Below, piece after piece: positions 23,684-35,877 of a stretch of DNA of 64,000 nucleotides. The DNA is taken from contig CM049317.1 of the NCBI GenBank assembly GCA_026874595.1, positions 68,674,618 through 68,738,617 of the forward strand. Reading direction: 5' to 3'. The translations under genes and the position numbers were made by a program. This DNA comes from Sipunculus nudus. Lineage: Eukaryota > Annelida > Sipuncula > Golfingiida > Sipunculidae. Every line of letters begins with the position of its first letter. The first letter of the stretch is position 1. Under the pieces are notes generated by a model, which saw nothing but the letters and a program-made list of their open reading frames with translations, was not told the DNA's origin and made no database searches.

Positions 23684-25769
23684 TTGGAGCCCGTTTGCGG
23701 ATCTGGCCCATCTGCCGATGGGCTTGGCCAATATGAGGATCCGTTATCTGCAGATGGGCGGCCCAATAACGGATTTGATACTATGCACTTTCTGGCCCAT
23801 CTGCAGATGGGCTTGGCCCAATAACCGATTTTAGTTTTTGTTAGTAATACGTTATTATTTTATTATCTTGATGACTTTTGTACTCAGACAAACATTTCTC
23901 AGAACTTAATGTGTTAATTGAAACATAAATCACTATCACAGCCTTACATCAATAATTTTATCATCAAAATTACATAGATGTGCATAGAAAACTACATAGA
24001 TGTGCATGCAGTGTTACAATACCCTATTAGTAATTTTTTACACAAAATTCTTAATTAGTCTACATTGCATTCGTGTGATGTTAAGAGTTTAATGAGGTTC
24101 ACTTTTTACCAAAGAGTAATTAGAGCTGTAGCGAAAAAATCTCATTTACATTACCACATAGATGCGACTTCCACGATACATACAATTTACTAAAGAGAAA
24201 TTCTATGTGGAACAAATCAGTTTCTCATATTCATTTTTAATATCCATATATATATCGAGGTTACCACATACATTTTGACAAAAGAATAGTGTAATATATG
24301 TAGCAAACACTCTCTCATGAGTCATTTGATCTTAGAGTCAATCACAATCATTCACTTTCACAACAATAACACATCTTGTTACAGTTTCTGTTGGAGAAAT
24401 GTCTTATTGATAAGCTCTCTACTTAGTGTTCGTACAGAATTGTTGGCGTCCTGGTGATGAGAGAAGCAGGGAAGTCGGACATTTCTCCTTTTTTCAGGTT
24501 ATCACAGAGATGATGCCGAGGTTAAATGTAGTTTTGGCTGCAGGGGGCATTGCTGGAGAGTATAGCGTCTTTGCAATGGCCAGGGCAAAAATGCCACAAA
24601 ATAAACTTATACAAAACGATAGGGTTATGTTTTACATATCTTTCAAAGTAACATAGTAAAGTTTATTTTTATTTTTAATACATAACAATTTATTAGATAC
24701 AACTGATAAATAAATAGATCTCTGAAACAAGCAATCATCACGATGTTTAATATATAAATATTTTATAATATATAAAATATAAATATAAATATAAAATTTA
24801 AATTGTGACTAGACTCCTTATAAACCATTTTGGATAAATATAATTGTACTCTATACTCAGAAGATAAATAATGAAGAGATAAAATTTATACGATAAAACT
24901 ACTAAAATTCATAGTAAATACTTGAAAATTACTATAATTTCGGTCTGTGTGGGATACCGTTATCGAATAAAATATTAGCTCAGCTTACTAGGAACTATTC
25001 TAAACTTTTTATAGACCTTGTTTGGATTCGGAACAATAAACATATATGTAAAATTAATCTATAATATATAAATTGAATAAATTATGATAATACGGTGGTT
25101 TAAATGGCACACTATTTTGATAGACATGTACCTTTTTTGTCTAAAAGGCTATATACTATTTCATGTCATATAACCGAGGGCACTTTCATTGGTAGGTACA
25201 CAGGCGGTGGCGGAGGCATATGCTCTGTGAGTGCTTTCTAGTTAATTTGGTTGTGACTAACACTATAATAACACTTAAGGGTAAACGCATTTAGGTATGA
25301 CCAGTTCATCAACTTAATATCGGACACACCTTACATGATAAATGAAGTACTAACATGGGCAAAGGTCTTTCGAAATCCTGCATGGTCCACCTCCCTCTCG
25401 TGGATATTCTTGGCGACGTAAAACGGACTATAAACAGGGACTACCCGTAAATACTTGCTGACCTCTTCTCTGAGCTTGGCTTTAGAGGGAATAACAAGTG
25501 TGTTGGACACCCCAAGAGCAGGCAAATCCATTTAAGTTCTGAGAAACGTTTGTCTGAGTACAAAAGTCATCAAGATAATAAAATAATAACGTATTACTAA
25601 CAAAAACTAAAATCGGTTATTGGGCCAAGCCCATCTGCAGATGGGCCAGAAAGTGCATGGTATCAAATCCGTTATTGGGCTGCCCATCTGCAGATGGGCA
25701 GCCCAATAACGGATCCTCATATGGTCCAAGCCCATCGGTAGATGGGCCAGATCCGCAGACAGGCTCCAA
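23684..25769. mobile_element. 2.1-kb transposon with ~220-bp palindromic terminal inverted repeats
   Basis: The left end (23684-23905) reads TTGGAGCC, GCGGATCTGGCCCATCTG and onward to TTTCTCAGAACTTA. The right end (25529-25769) is its reverse complement with high identity and one ~25-bp indel. Each TIR contains a perfect 16-bp palindrome CCCATCTGCAGATGGG (23796-23811; 25630-25645; 25683-25698), so the ends can fold back on themselves. No clear target duplication is visible because a (TA)n tract abuts the left end. Interior frames are weak (see 25331-25531). Long TIRs with sub-repeats suggest a foldback-like or other DNA transposon; the superfamily is not assignable by eye. Confidence 0.85.
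25331..25531 (-). CDS. Possible first exon of a transposon protein (unidentified)
   Basis: An ATG-initiated 66-codon frame on the minus strand begins exactly where the right TIR of the 23684-25769 element ends, the usual position of a transposase start. The peptide (MDLPALGVSNTLVIP..., KYLRVVPVYSPFYVAKN) has balanced composition and is not low-complexity. Its stop TAA overlaps a splice-donor-like GTAAGG, so it may continue into another exon. I do not recognise a domain or a catalytic motif, so this is only a candidate. Confidence 0.25.
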   Translation of the reverse strand: MDLPALGVSNTLVIPSKAKLREEVSKYLRVVPVYSPFYVAKNIHEREVDHAGFRKTFAHVSTSFIM

Positions 25770-26031
25770 CAATTTCAACATCAGACATTTTTCAGATATG
25801 CGTTTATAAGTTTTTAATATAGATAATTGGATATGCATATGAGAAACATACACATTAAACATATACAGTGTATTGGTAATAAATATTATTTTTATAGAAA
25901 AAAATGTATGTTTGCTATAAACTCTCTTATCCTCTACCGGATTATGGAATCTGAATGTGTAATTCGGATTTAATTCAAAAATATTTTTTGAAGTAATAAT
26001 ATATATACGTCCTGATTTATAAATTTTAATG

Positions 26032-26104
<73 letters not shown>

Positions 26105-26811
26105 CGCTTTACATGTTTATTAATTACATTAATCGTTATAAGGCCTGCATTTTAATTGAAAAAGGTGTCTTCGATTCAGTTCAGTGCCCGATTAATTCAT
26201 GCCTTGATTTCGATTAATTTCTCTTTTAGATTAATAACAATCACGTTATAGTCTATAGGAGAACAACACTTATGCATTCACAAGGATCAAATAATACTTA
26301 AATATTCTCACCTATCACTATATATACACATATACTTCAAATGAAATATATAAGGTGACGTTCTTTGTAAAATAATAGTGCTTATTGCAATTTGTATATC
26401 GTCAATTTGTCCTTGTACGTGAATGTATATACATGTGTTGAGAATCAAGATAGTACATGAAAATTACCGCTTTCAATGCAATTATTGGAATAATATCGAT
26501 TATTGCATGCCCGATTCGATTAACGCGGCGAATAACTGGCTTTCGGGGATTGCATCTATATTCGTTGCAAAGTTACAATGCTAATAATCAGCCAAACGTT
26601 GTATACATGCAAAGGTGACATTTGTAAATGTTAGTCAGTGTGACACTGTTAAAAACAGTTTAACTTCCTGACAGGGTTATAAATTAATTAATACTTTGTA
26701 TAATCACATGATTTGTTTAATTCTGTTTCGTCAAAATTCTGCTGGAAAACTAAATTTTCTGGTTTTCATATAGAATATGATTTACACATAAAATGCTTTA
26801 TCCGGCCTTTC

Positions 26812-26812
<1 letters not shown>
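25770..26812. other. AT-rich non-coding stretch with (TA)n
   Basis: Contains a (TA)n tract at 26034-26100. ATCGAT-type words occur at 26495-26525. No gene is seen. Confidence 0.4.

Positions 26813-26849
<37 letters not shown>
26813..26849. repeat. (CT)n microsatellite
   Basis: About 18 CT units. Confidence 0.95.
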
Positions 26850-26852
<3 letters not shown>

Positions 26853-27339
26853 ACATCCATATATATGTACATATATTCTATTGGTGTAAACTCTTTCATC
26901 AGTTTTTAAATATATAATCTATGTATAAAAATCGTTTTGATATGTGTTAAAAGAACACGTGTTTGGAGCAGACCCTAACTGTACCCCTCAGAATTCAATG
27001 TCAGTCAAGCACGAAGGCTTTTGTTGCATATGTGTTCTATAGATAATTTACTATTTTTTATCCGTCTATACAGAATGCATTTATTATTTATTACTATGTA
27101 TAATGGGGATCAATTTGTGTCAATTTCTTATTAATAATTCACCATGAAGTGCCATACTTCTGAAAGACCTTGGGATTTTTCTAAACTTTACGGTACGAGG
27201 GCGTGCAGTGCTCGACCAATAAAAATATAAGTATGTTGTTATGTTTTATCTTGAACTATTTACCAACCGAACTTAATGATCTCTCTGTCGAATGTTCCTG
27301 CTAAAGTTAATTTCACAGAGCACACTAGAATCTGAGATT

Positions 27340-27720
27340 GAACGCGGGTGCGCCTAAATTGTGAGCGAACATTTTAGTAATTAGTTGCGACTTTGAATTA
27401 TGTGGCCGTAATTACGCCAGCGCAGTTATTTTCACGCCCCAAATCTCACACGGCCGAGATTGCCCGAGGCTTGATTTTTGGCGGGATGTTGAAGGGAGAT
27501 ACTTATCGTCTGCTTGAACCCCCGCTTGACGCAGACACCGGTTCCGCAGAGTTCGCCCCGGGCAATTAAATGCACAATTATCCTATCAAGATGAGGTAAA
27601 TTGTTTTCTCTCGCAGAACCCTCGAGATGTCGATCAGCAGGGGGACATTAATCATGAGTCCGGCTGCTCATGTCACGCCGCGTCGAACAGCCAAAGAGAG
27701 AGACCTTTAATAAACCCCCA
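27340..27720. promoter_or_regulatory. Candidate regulatory island upstream of engrailed
   Basis: A block of balanced, CpG-containing, non-repetitive sequence sits in AT-rich surroundings about 7.5 kb upstream of the engrailed start codon. It contains homeodomain-type TAAT/ATTA words, several CGGCCG/GGCGGG words and no open frame worth calling. The composition shift without coding potential is what I would expect of a conserved enhancer, but conservation cannot be seen from one sequence. Confidence 0.3.
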
Positions 27721-28690
27721 AACATACTCGCAACGTTTTGTGATGTGAGGGTCACTATGTGGACCTCAAAGATTGAATATCTAAATTAGAGGACTGAAAG
27801 TAACCCCGGCAATGAAGGAATTGCTTAGTTCTTTTCATATCAGGTTGAACCTGGGTATATTAACCACCAATTTTCTCACGGCGACAGCTGGGTGTGTCTC
27901 TAAAATTGCCATTGCATTTAAATAGTTTACAAAGCTTTTCATTGCCCTTTCAACATCTGACGCCTGTCTGTTATTGGTACAAAAGGCCCTTGTGAGCAAT
28001 CACTTGATTTTATTTAAAGAATATTTTATATTGCAAAAAGAGGTGTTAAAATAAGAAAACAGGGCATATCACCATATATTTAATCTGACTCTCCTGTTCA
28101 AATTCACGTCCTGTCGACAGATTAAAGAGCATTATAAATTATCCTTGCACCTGTATCCATGCATATTAATGTAACCATATATTTTTGCCTTTCCTTGTAT
28201 ATATTAAAAATAAATAAATTATAACCCCCTCCTCACCAGGATCTATATATATACACCAACCTTTTTATAATAAACTTGTGTAGTACAGAGCAAACTTTCT
28301 GAATATAAATAAATGATATTCAATTTATTTTTAAGCAATCCTATTAGCCAAAAGTCTTCACCGCTATTATCTCGCTTTCCGTGATGTTTGATGCAGGGAT
28401 GACAGAAATCCTGTGTACGGACCATTACTAGATGATTCCCAAAGCTGTACTTGAGCGGCGGGCCTGGAACCCAGTCGGCGTGGCGTGCATAGCTTACAGG
28501 GACGTCCTTATAATATATATAGCCCTACCCCGCCCGCGTCAAAATAATCCTGGGACTGCGACTAAACACTCGTCTATAAATAACATGTTGTGCATAAACG
28601 TCATGATTCATAACATTTATATTCATATATATACTTATCAATCTAATTATAAATAAAATATTATATATATATAAATATAAGTATATATGT
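27721..28690. other. Non-coding stretch
   Basis: No gene or obvious repeat. AT content rises towards the mariner-like element. Confidence 0.4.
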
Positions 28691-28692
28691 TA

Positions 28693-29076
28693 CAGTCAAT
28701 GTTTAAAATCAGTCAATTTACAAATTGCCTTATTCATTCAGGCAGTTTATAAAATGACTGAAATTTTCATGCAGCATTTAACAAATTGACTGAAAAATGA
28801 GTCATTTTAATGACTGAATCGATATGAAATAGTATATATATGTTGTGTAACATAACTATTCATTGTGAAACAGACATTGCCATATAATTTATAACCAGCT
28901 ACATTTAGTTAAACTTAATGTCTGTTTCGTCTTTCTATAGGCTATTTATGAAGGATACTGATCATGTAATAAGATTAAATACACAGACTGATTAAATATG
29001 CAGACTATATATATTATCAGATAATGCCAAATTTGCATACTACATTTTACAACTCATGGCTATACATGCATAGTTG

Positions 29077-29153
<77 letters not shown>

Positions 29154-30177
29154 GTGATAACGAGAATCAAGTGGAATCTTTTGCCTAAATAAAACATTAA
29201 ACAAAACATTAAAATGTGCAATAATATATGAAATGACAATGTGAAATGTTTAATGACAATTATATACCGACTGCGTATACTTTCAATGAGTTTACCACCT
29301 ATACATTCTTTAAGTGGAGCCAGCCTGTGATGGCTGGTATAGTGTTGAAGAGTCAACTGGTAATAAGACAAAATATACATGAGCGCATTTTGGTGAAGCT
29401 TAGTGGACAAACCATATTACTCGTCATATCCCCACCCCACCCCTATATTGTCAATTTAAACAATGCCATTGTGTTATTTACAAAACTGTGTAGGTTTCCT
29501 CAAATACTAAAAGAGTGTAATCTTTCAGAAATAATTAAATAACTAACTTAAAACGATGACTGGTTATATGGCATAATTCACTCTTTTCCGTGACATTGTG
29601 GAACCCATGCAGTTATTAAAGCTCAAATAAATAATCCATGCATACTCCGAGAACTTAAAAACCGGGACTTGAAGTTTAATCGTAAAATAACCATCGGTGG
29701 ATCCCATTTTTTTTGGGGGGGGGGTTCTTAGGGGACGTTTGCTGTCCTAAGTATTTTAGGCCAAACACTATTGAGGGAGGGGGTCACCCTGCCCACACCC
29801 ATGCACTCCCAATGTGCAAAATCAAATGACACGCCTCCCTATAAAACAGTATAATCCTAATATTAACAGCTCATATGATATAACATTATTATTTCTGCAA
29901 GAACCAGAATTAATTCAGATGAAGCTTTTTATCAAATAACCGATTAAACTATACACTTTATATGATGTAAAATGTATTAACGTTTTGCAAGAGCAAGGTA
30001 TATGAAATAAATAAAATGTCATTTAAGTCTTTGTTATACCTTAGAATACTGTAGTATTTCATTCTATTTACATTTCAGTCAATATGTCGAATAAATGGAC
30101 CGATATTTTAGTCAATTTGTAAAATTCCTCAAAATTTCAGGCAATTTACAAATTAACTGTTTTTTATACATTGACTG
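28693..30177. mobile_element. Mariner-like non-autonomous transposon, 1.5 kb, TA target sites
   Basis: The left end CAGTCAATGTTTAAAATCAG (28693-28712) and its extension to CAAATTGCC (28728) match the reverse complement of the right end (about 30140-30177) over about 38 bp with a few mismatches. TA dinucleotides flank both ends (28691-28692 and 30178-30179), the target duplication of Tc1/mariner-group elements. The interior holds further inverted copies of the AGTCAATTT word, a (TA)n block and a G-run, but no DDE transposase frame. The 98- and 110-codon frames inside it are low-complexity or unrecognised. Confidence 0.8.
29080..29148. repeat. (TA)n microsatellite
   Basis: Interrupted TA tract inside the mariner-like element. 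Confidence 0.95.
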
Positions 30178-30330
30178 TATTACATACGATGACCACTCTC
30201 TCAGCCAAACTGACTCATTGCATGCATCGCCGACTATATGCCAGTGCGTGGACTCTCCGACAATGAGCTGACGGGCAGATCATCATCGCTCCATTTCATA
30301 TTTTAACATACTCGAAGAAATTACAGCTAT

Positions 30331-30461
30331 ATATATATATATATATATATATACATAAATATATATATATATATCGTAATCCTTATCGTGTATAAGGGAA
30401 ACGAAACATGTGGTGATGGGTTTACAGGAATCTTTAATTATTATGTGAGTTATTATGTTTT

Positions 30462-30503
<42 letters not shown>

Positions 30504-30520
30504 TATATATATATATATAT
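30331..30520. repeat. (TA)n microsatellites
   Basis: TA tracts at about 30331-30374 and 30465-30520, separated by a short unique segment. Confidence 0.93.
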
Positions 30521-30829
30521 GTTATACATATATATCTTCACAGTGTATTTTTGCAAATCAATGGCAGATGTTATATAATGAATTTCATAATATAACTACC
30601 CCCATTTTTTGCAAAATGTTAACCGTTAATCATTAAATGGTTTAACATAAATGAATGAATTAAACGTGCAATAACAATCGTATTTGGAGACGTTATTGCG
30701 AATATAAAGCGTATGTTTAAACCATGCATGTACTAAAGAATTAGAATTCTGGAACTATTTTAGGTTAAATTATTAAACATTTTGTGGATAATGACTTCCT
30801 TTCTATTACAAACAACATTAAAATTTTAT

Positions 30830-30960
30830 AGCCCCGTCACTCCCCGAGTAATTGAACGGGCCCTGCACGTGTGCATTAATTGATTGCAGGTGCGCGGCAG
30901 AAAACCGCATTAAATAATCAACCCTCGTCAACCGATCTTCCGTGCACACCTAATATACAA
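30830..30960. promoter_or_regulatory. Candidate small regulatory island
   Basis: A GC-richer, non-repetitive block with an ATTAATTGATTG homeodomain-type cluster, an E-box-like CACGTG at about 30867 and CAGGTG at about 30888. It stands out from AT-rich flanks about 4.3 kb upstream of the engrailed start codon. Nothing here is coding. Function is inferred from composition only. Confidence 0.25.
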
Positions 30961-32894
30961 GGCTACTATATGAAGAGCAAACAGAAATAAACTGATATGC
31001 AAATATAATTATATAAAATATATATTTTTTTAAATTGATTAATACATGTTTATGAGTTGGATGTCATCTCCTGGTCTAAAACGTCTATAGTCAAAACCAA
31101 TACCTAATAGTGGCCGCCATCCTAAAACATTTTAGAATTGTGTGGGAATCAATTAAGTTCCGAGATGGCGCAGACCCAGCCTTATATGTATACGATCTAC
31201 AGATATACACTGATATTAACGTTATAATAGGCATATATAGCACTAACACGGTTACTATGGATATTAGATATACCAGATAAAATTATGAAAATGTGAGATG
31301 ATATGGTTACTATATAGATATTAAATATATCATATAAAATAATGATATAAAATCAAATATTTCAAAATTTCACGATTTTATATGGTTGCCCGAAATTTTC
31401 CGATCTGACCCAGCGTACCATGGGTTTTGACCCGATCATATCGATACCGGATATTAGGTCGATACCGATGTCGATTATTGGTTCAGACCCATTTACCAAT
31501 CCAAATTTTCAAATGTCGGAGAATCAGGTTTCAAAATTTGGATATAGGTCAGACCCATGCAATAACCGATTGACACATCTTAAGACACGTCATGCTCATT
31601 ATATACGATCCCACAAGCATGGGGATTAAGTATCGACTCGGCGCAAGCCCACCTCTCGATGTATATACATATACTGTTTTAAATAATAATTTTATATAAG
31701 TACATCAGTAATTTATTAGATATAAATGTTCTATATACTTATATAAATTAATTATATTAACAGAGAAAATAAAATAAAATAAAATAAATTTGTTAAAATC
31801 CCAAGAATAGAATCAATGTACGGATAAAAAACCATTGAAGTTTTTAAACTTTCCACCAATCAACTACATTCTACAAATACTACACCATCTAAACATTTGA
31901 ACATAAATTTCACCAACAACAAATAATAAATAAACACGCGAGTCTATAGGTCAAAATCGCATAAGCACCCCACATGCATGTACGAACATTTAATCTTATT
32001 TTCATTTGTGTTTAATCTACTGTTCATTTTGTTTGATTGGCTGTTACAAATTGAATACCTCAGTCGATCCTGTTTAGGTGTTTATCAGTAGATCAAGTTA
32101 TCTGTAATTCTCTGTACAGTCGGTTTGATTCTTGGATCACAGAGAAACAGTTGATCCTGATCGAATATTGAGTCTGACCCATCTTAACATCTTTCTCATT
32201 GTAAGATGGCCGACTAAGGTAAATATCTATCGCTTATATTTATAATGTATATTTTTACTTACAACAAATTTTAAATAAGTTGATTGTGATTGACATTACA
32301 GCTCATAATTAAATATGATATGCATACTTTAGAATTTTTTTAAAACAATATTAGTAGAAGGATTGGTCCCTTTTTATTATTCTTAACATGATCCATGCAT
32401 TAAAAAATGATTACTTGCCATTCCATGTATTCAGTCATTCTCTTTTGGCCAGTAGATGTTGTATATAACCTTTTGAACTCTTTTTTGTTAAACATATATA
32501 TCGAGTCCTTTTTATGTAAAGGAAAGTTCGACGGTAAATATTTATAACACATATTCAAATATATCAGCTTTTATTTCATGTTTAGAAAATGATGTATATA
32601 AAAGACGTTATAGAGTACACAGAAAACGATATTATATGACTTTGGTATACTATAAAGAGTGCGTGATTGTCTCTATATTGTGTTATATATAATTTTAAAA
32701 TATTATATTTTGAACATTTCCTCACAATTTCAATATACAATATTTATATACGAATATTTATCAGGTATATATGAGTAAAGCATCGCTTTTTTTTTAAAGT
32801 TGAAACATCACATATATACTCTTTCAGTACATTGCAATTGGGAGTTAGACTGTAAAAGATGTTTCCTTATATTTATTTATTTATTTCATTCGGC

Positions 32895-32898
<4 letters not shown>
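30961..32898. other. Non-coding stretch
   Basis: No gene. The interval 31385-31640 has repeated GACCC and CCGAT/ATCGATA words suggesting an old degenerate repeat, and its 69-codon frame is not convincing. A short AAAAT array lies at 31773-31798. Confidence 0.4.

Positions 32899-32941
<43 letters not shown>
32899..32941. repeat. (GA)n microsatellite
   Basis: About 21 uninterrupted GA units upstream of the engrailed promoter region. Confidence 0.95.
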
Positions 32942-32944
<3 letters not shown>

Positions 32945-33299
32945 ATGTGTAAATATTGTATTCTATATGCCTGAAAACAAGGAAATTCACCTTTCCAGCA
33001 AAATTTATGGATACTGACGCACATGTTAGTTAAACAGAGCATTAATTTACCTCTGCCAGAAAGTTTAAATGTTATACGAAGCCCTTGGTAAATGGATAAG
33101 CAAGAAGAGCTTCGGTTTTCCTGGCAGGTGAGCCATATAGATGGCTGTGTTTGGTTTACCATATGCTTCATACAACTCCTCGCTCGGTGTAAGTTTCTTC
33201 GTCACGTTTAGATTATACCAGCTACACATATGTACCTACCGCAAACAGATAATTGCCAGGAGATTCACTCAGGACAAGATGACGGACCCGGATAATCAG

Positions 33300-33455
33300 T
33301 TAGTAATCACGTGAAAGCCCACCCACTTTCTCTTGATTGAGTAACTAACACCTGTGATTGGCTAAGCCACGCCCAGCGGGCCATCAATCATGCTTAATTG
33401 ACGGTGGCAGCGGCAAGGTCTAAATAAATGCCCGCAAGACAGCGTGTTGGCCCCG
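33300..33455 (+). promoter_or_regulatory. Candidate engrailed promoter
   Basis: A compact set of promoter-like words on the coding strand: E-box CACGTG (33308-33313), inverted CCAAT box ATTGG (33357-33361), GC-box/KLF-like GCCACGCCCA (33366-33375), Pbx/Hox-like ATCAATCA (33383-33390), homeodomain-like TTAATTG (33394-33400) and an AT-rich TAAATAAA (33421-33428) that could act as a TATA element. Order and spacing are typical of a core promoter. Transcription would start near 33450 and give a leader of about 1.7 kb, possibly spliced. A second candidate start lies at 35127. Confidence 0.4.
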
Positions 33456-35185
33456 CAAGACGAACCAAAGCAAGTTGTCACATTTACACTTTCCAGAACT
33501 TTGCCGTACCCCAGCGGTTGGTCCAGAAGCTGACGGGGCAGCGATGCGTAAGATAGTCATCTTGGGCCTCCGACGGAGATGAAACCCGGCTGCTCAGCGT
33601 GTGTAGGTAGATAAATATATCCAACTTATTTGTCTACCTTGCGGTTCCCACCGAGAGAAGTACGGTCACACGTGTGAATAAGTACCGGTGCTGATTAGGA
33701 AAACATCTCTGGTCTATGCAGTTCATCAGATATTTACAGCTAATCTATAGGTTTTTTCCGGTATTTAATGAGAACCTTCAAGAATATTTACGGTAAAGCT
33801 CATACGAAAACGCTAATAAGTTCCAAACGTCTTTTAAGTCACTGAGTTTTAAAATTAACATTCGTCAACAGTGCTCCAAGGAAGAGGATACAGAGGTCGA
33901 TGTCTCCATAGTGACACGAGACAATCTCGAACCCATTCGGAAGAGGACTGACATTGTTAACATTGCTGAGGTCAAAAATTGCTCAAGTGTCAAAATCAAC
34001 ACGGAAGTTGACGCATTTATTTCCGGATGCAATAGTGAAGGACTGTGTTAACTAAGGCCGCTGCATGCAGTGATTATATACGTGCATCCACGTGGTAAAG
34101 ATACAATGCAAACTGAATCAGTCAATATTTATCGTGAATAAGCCGGAGTGTTTATACCTGTAAAGTCAACAAATGACTGTTGCACTGGAAATCCAATAAA
34201 ATTTCAGTTAGGACTGAAAAAAAAATGATCTAACACTGAAAACTTAAATTGTTTTGCCCAGAAAATGAACCACCCCCAATTTGGACTTTGAAAAACTGAA
34301 CATTTTAAGATATAATTTTGAAAGGATACGCCACGCGGTTTTCCCAGCGATGACTGAAGAAGCCACTGATTATACACCGGATTCTAGAATACGATAAGTT
34401 ACGATTTTCATCCATATTAAATGCCTTTTATTGTGGCAGCGGACGAACGTTTATTCTCTTTAATGCAGAGCGTGTACTTACGATGGTTATTGGATGAGTA
34501 GCAAGCCTTGGATGTTATAAACAGGAACACATGTATGTCCCGAAGCACAGATGGGCAAAACCAGCACGGGGATGAAATGAAGAATTATGTGTTTCACACA
34601 GACATAGTAATAATATTAGCTTATAGTAATTGGAACTAAGTGTTTCGCCCTGGCGCCGAGTTACTCGCTAACTTGACATTAAATATCGTCCCCGGGTCTG
34701 CCAGTGTAACTGCCGATATCAGAAGCAGCTAGGATTAGCCAAGTTCAGCTATCTTCCCGCTAATAAACATTGGCTCAGCAGACTTACATGTCTATATAGC
34801 CACAGTCGAATATATCTCTATTTTGCTATAACATCGTGGACGTAACCTGTATTGACACCTGTTGTGTAATCTGTTTGTTAATGCCAAGAATACCAAGCGG
34901 TTAAGTGACCCAATTAAGGTATCATTTATTATTTTGTTTCCCAGCTGATAATTCAATAAGACTTCCTGCGGTGTTATAAACTCTTTATATGAATAAAGAC
35001 AACCACTGGGTTTCTCATAAAATTTATCAGAAATTAATATAGAGATCTCCAACCGACAACAGTACTATTTACGCTGGACCACCTTCACATTTGTATTGCC
35101 TACAGTTGGAGCGCTTCATCTGTAGCTTATATATATATAGAGACTTTTCTTCACAAATATTCGCTTCATATTGACATCCTTCGAT
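33456..35185 (+). other. Probable engrailed 5' leader or proximal regulatory DNA
   Basis: Balanced composition relative to the flanks. It includes an 84-codon stretch without stops or ATG (33797-34048, stop 34049-34051) whose translation is rich in charged residues (CSKEEDTEVDVSIVTRDNLE and onward). An AG acceptor-like CAACAG ends at 33871. It is not in a continuous frame with the engrailed ATG. It may be a non-coding leader, a spliced upstream exon or coincidence. Confidence 0.35.
35127..35160 (+). promoter_or_regulatory. Alternative TATA-like core just upstream of the engrailed ATG
   Basis: TTATATATATATAG at 35127-35140 lies about 46 bp before the start codon and could give a very short leader. 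In this window TA runs are everywhere, so the evidence is weak. The same TAG (35138-35140) also closes the engrailed reading frame upstream of the ATG. Confidence 0.2.
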
Positions 35186-35651
35186 ATGGAAACTCAAAGG
35201 CAAACTGTGTCGGAACAAAGACCTAGCAACGAAATATCGGACGATATCCATGACGATCACACTTATGACGTCATGGAAGAAAACTTAGAAGTATCGAATC
35301 ACCAATGTGATAACCATGGCAATATCCGAGAAGAATTGATGGAACATTCAGACGACAATGAGAAAAACCCAGAGGAACTGATCGAGGAAGAACTGAGAAA
35401 TGGAGAGCAAAAATTCACCAATTTTTTCATGGACGAAATCCTTAAGCCTGAGTTCGGGCAAAAAAGGTGCGTGGACACCAAATTGTTTACTAGTTTACAT
35501 AGCGAGAGACGTGTGCCTGAAAAAGACCTTCAGCATTCACGTGACGAGATCCAGGAGTCTAGAAGCTCACTAACAAAAGCCACCAAAGACGTGTCACATC
35601 TATGGCCTGCCTGGGTTTACTGTACAAGATACTCAGATCGACCCTCGTCAG
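35186..35651 (+). CDS. en: Engrailed homeobox protein, coding exon 1 (EH1 and EH2)
   Basis: Engrailed is a nuclear homeodomain transcription factor, mostly a repressor, used in segment or compartment patterning, neurons and, in many spiralians, shell-field or skeletal margins. This exon encodes residues 1-155 plus the first base of codon 156. Residues 14-73 are acidic. EH1, the Groucho-recruiting motif, is at 77-91 (FTNFFMDEILKPEFG, fitting FxIxxIL with Met for Ile). EH2, the Pbx/Exd contact, is at 139-156 with WPAW at 140-143 and the family signature VYCTRYSDRPSS. The start is ATG 35186: it is the first in-frame ATG after the stop TAG at 35138-35140 and has a G at -3 and +4. An upstream in-frame TTG (35171) is not needed. 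The donor is CAG|GTAAGC at 35652. The protein is shorter than insect and vertebrate engrailed proteins, mostly through a compact N-terminus. Confidence 0.93.
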
Positions 35652-35666
35652 GTAAGCCATTTGCTT

Positions 35667-35778
35667 AATATAATATAATATAATATAATATAGTATAATA
35701 TAATATATAACAATATAATATAATATAATATAATATAATATAATATAATATAATATAATATAATAAAATATAACATAA
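35667..35778. repeat. TATAA pentanucleotide array
   Basis: About 20 units of a 5-bp TAATA repeat with few interruptions, starting only 15 bp after the splice donor of engrailed exon 1. Confidence 0.95.
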
Positions 35779-35834
35779 TAAATTAAAGAAAACATATATA
35801 CATATAAATATATATGAATGGTGCAGGTAATACC

Positions 35835-35877
<43 letters not shown>

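Noticed and set aside
35171-35185. Engrailed start at TTG 35171
   Set aside because: A eukaryotic start at TTG is unnecessary. ATG 35186 is in frame with good context and follows an in-frame stop.
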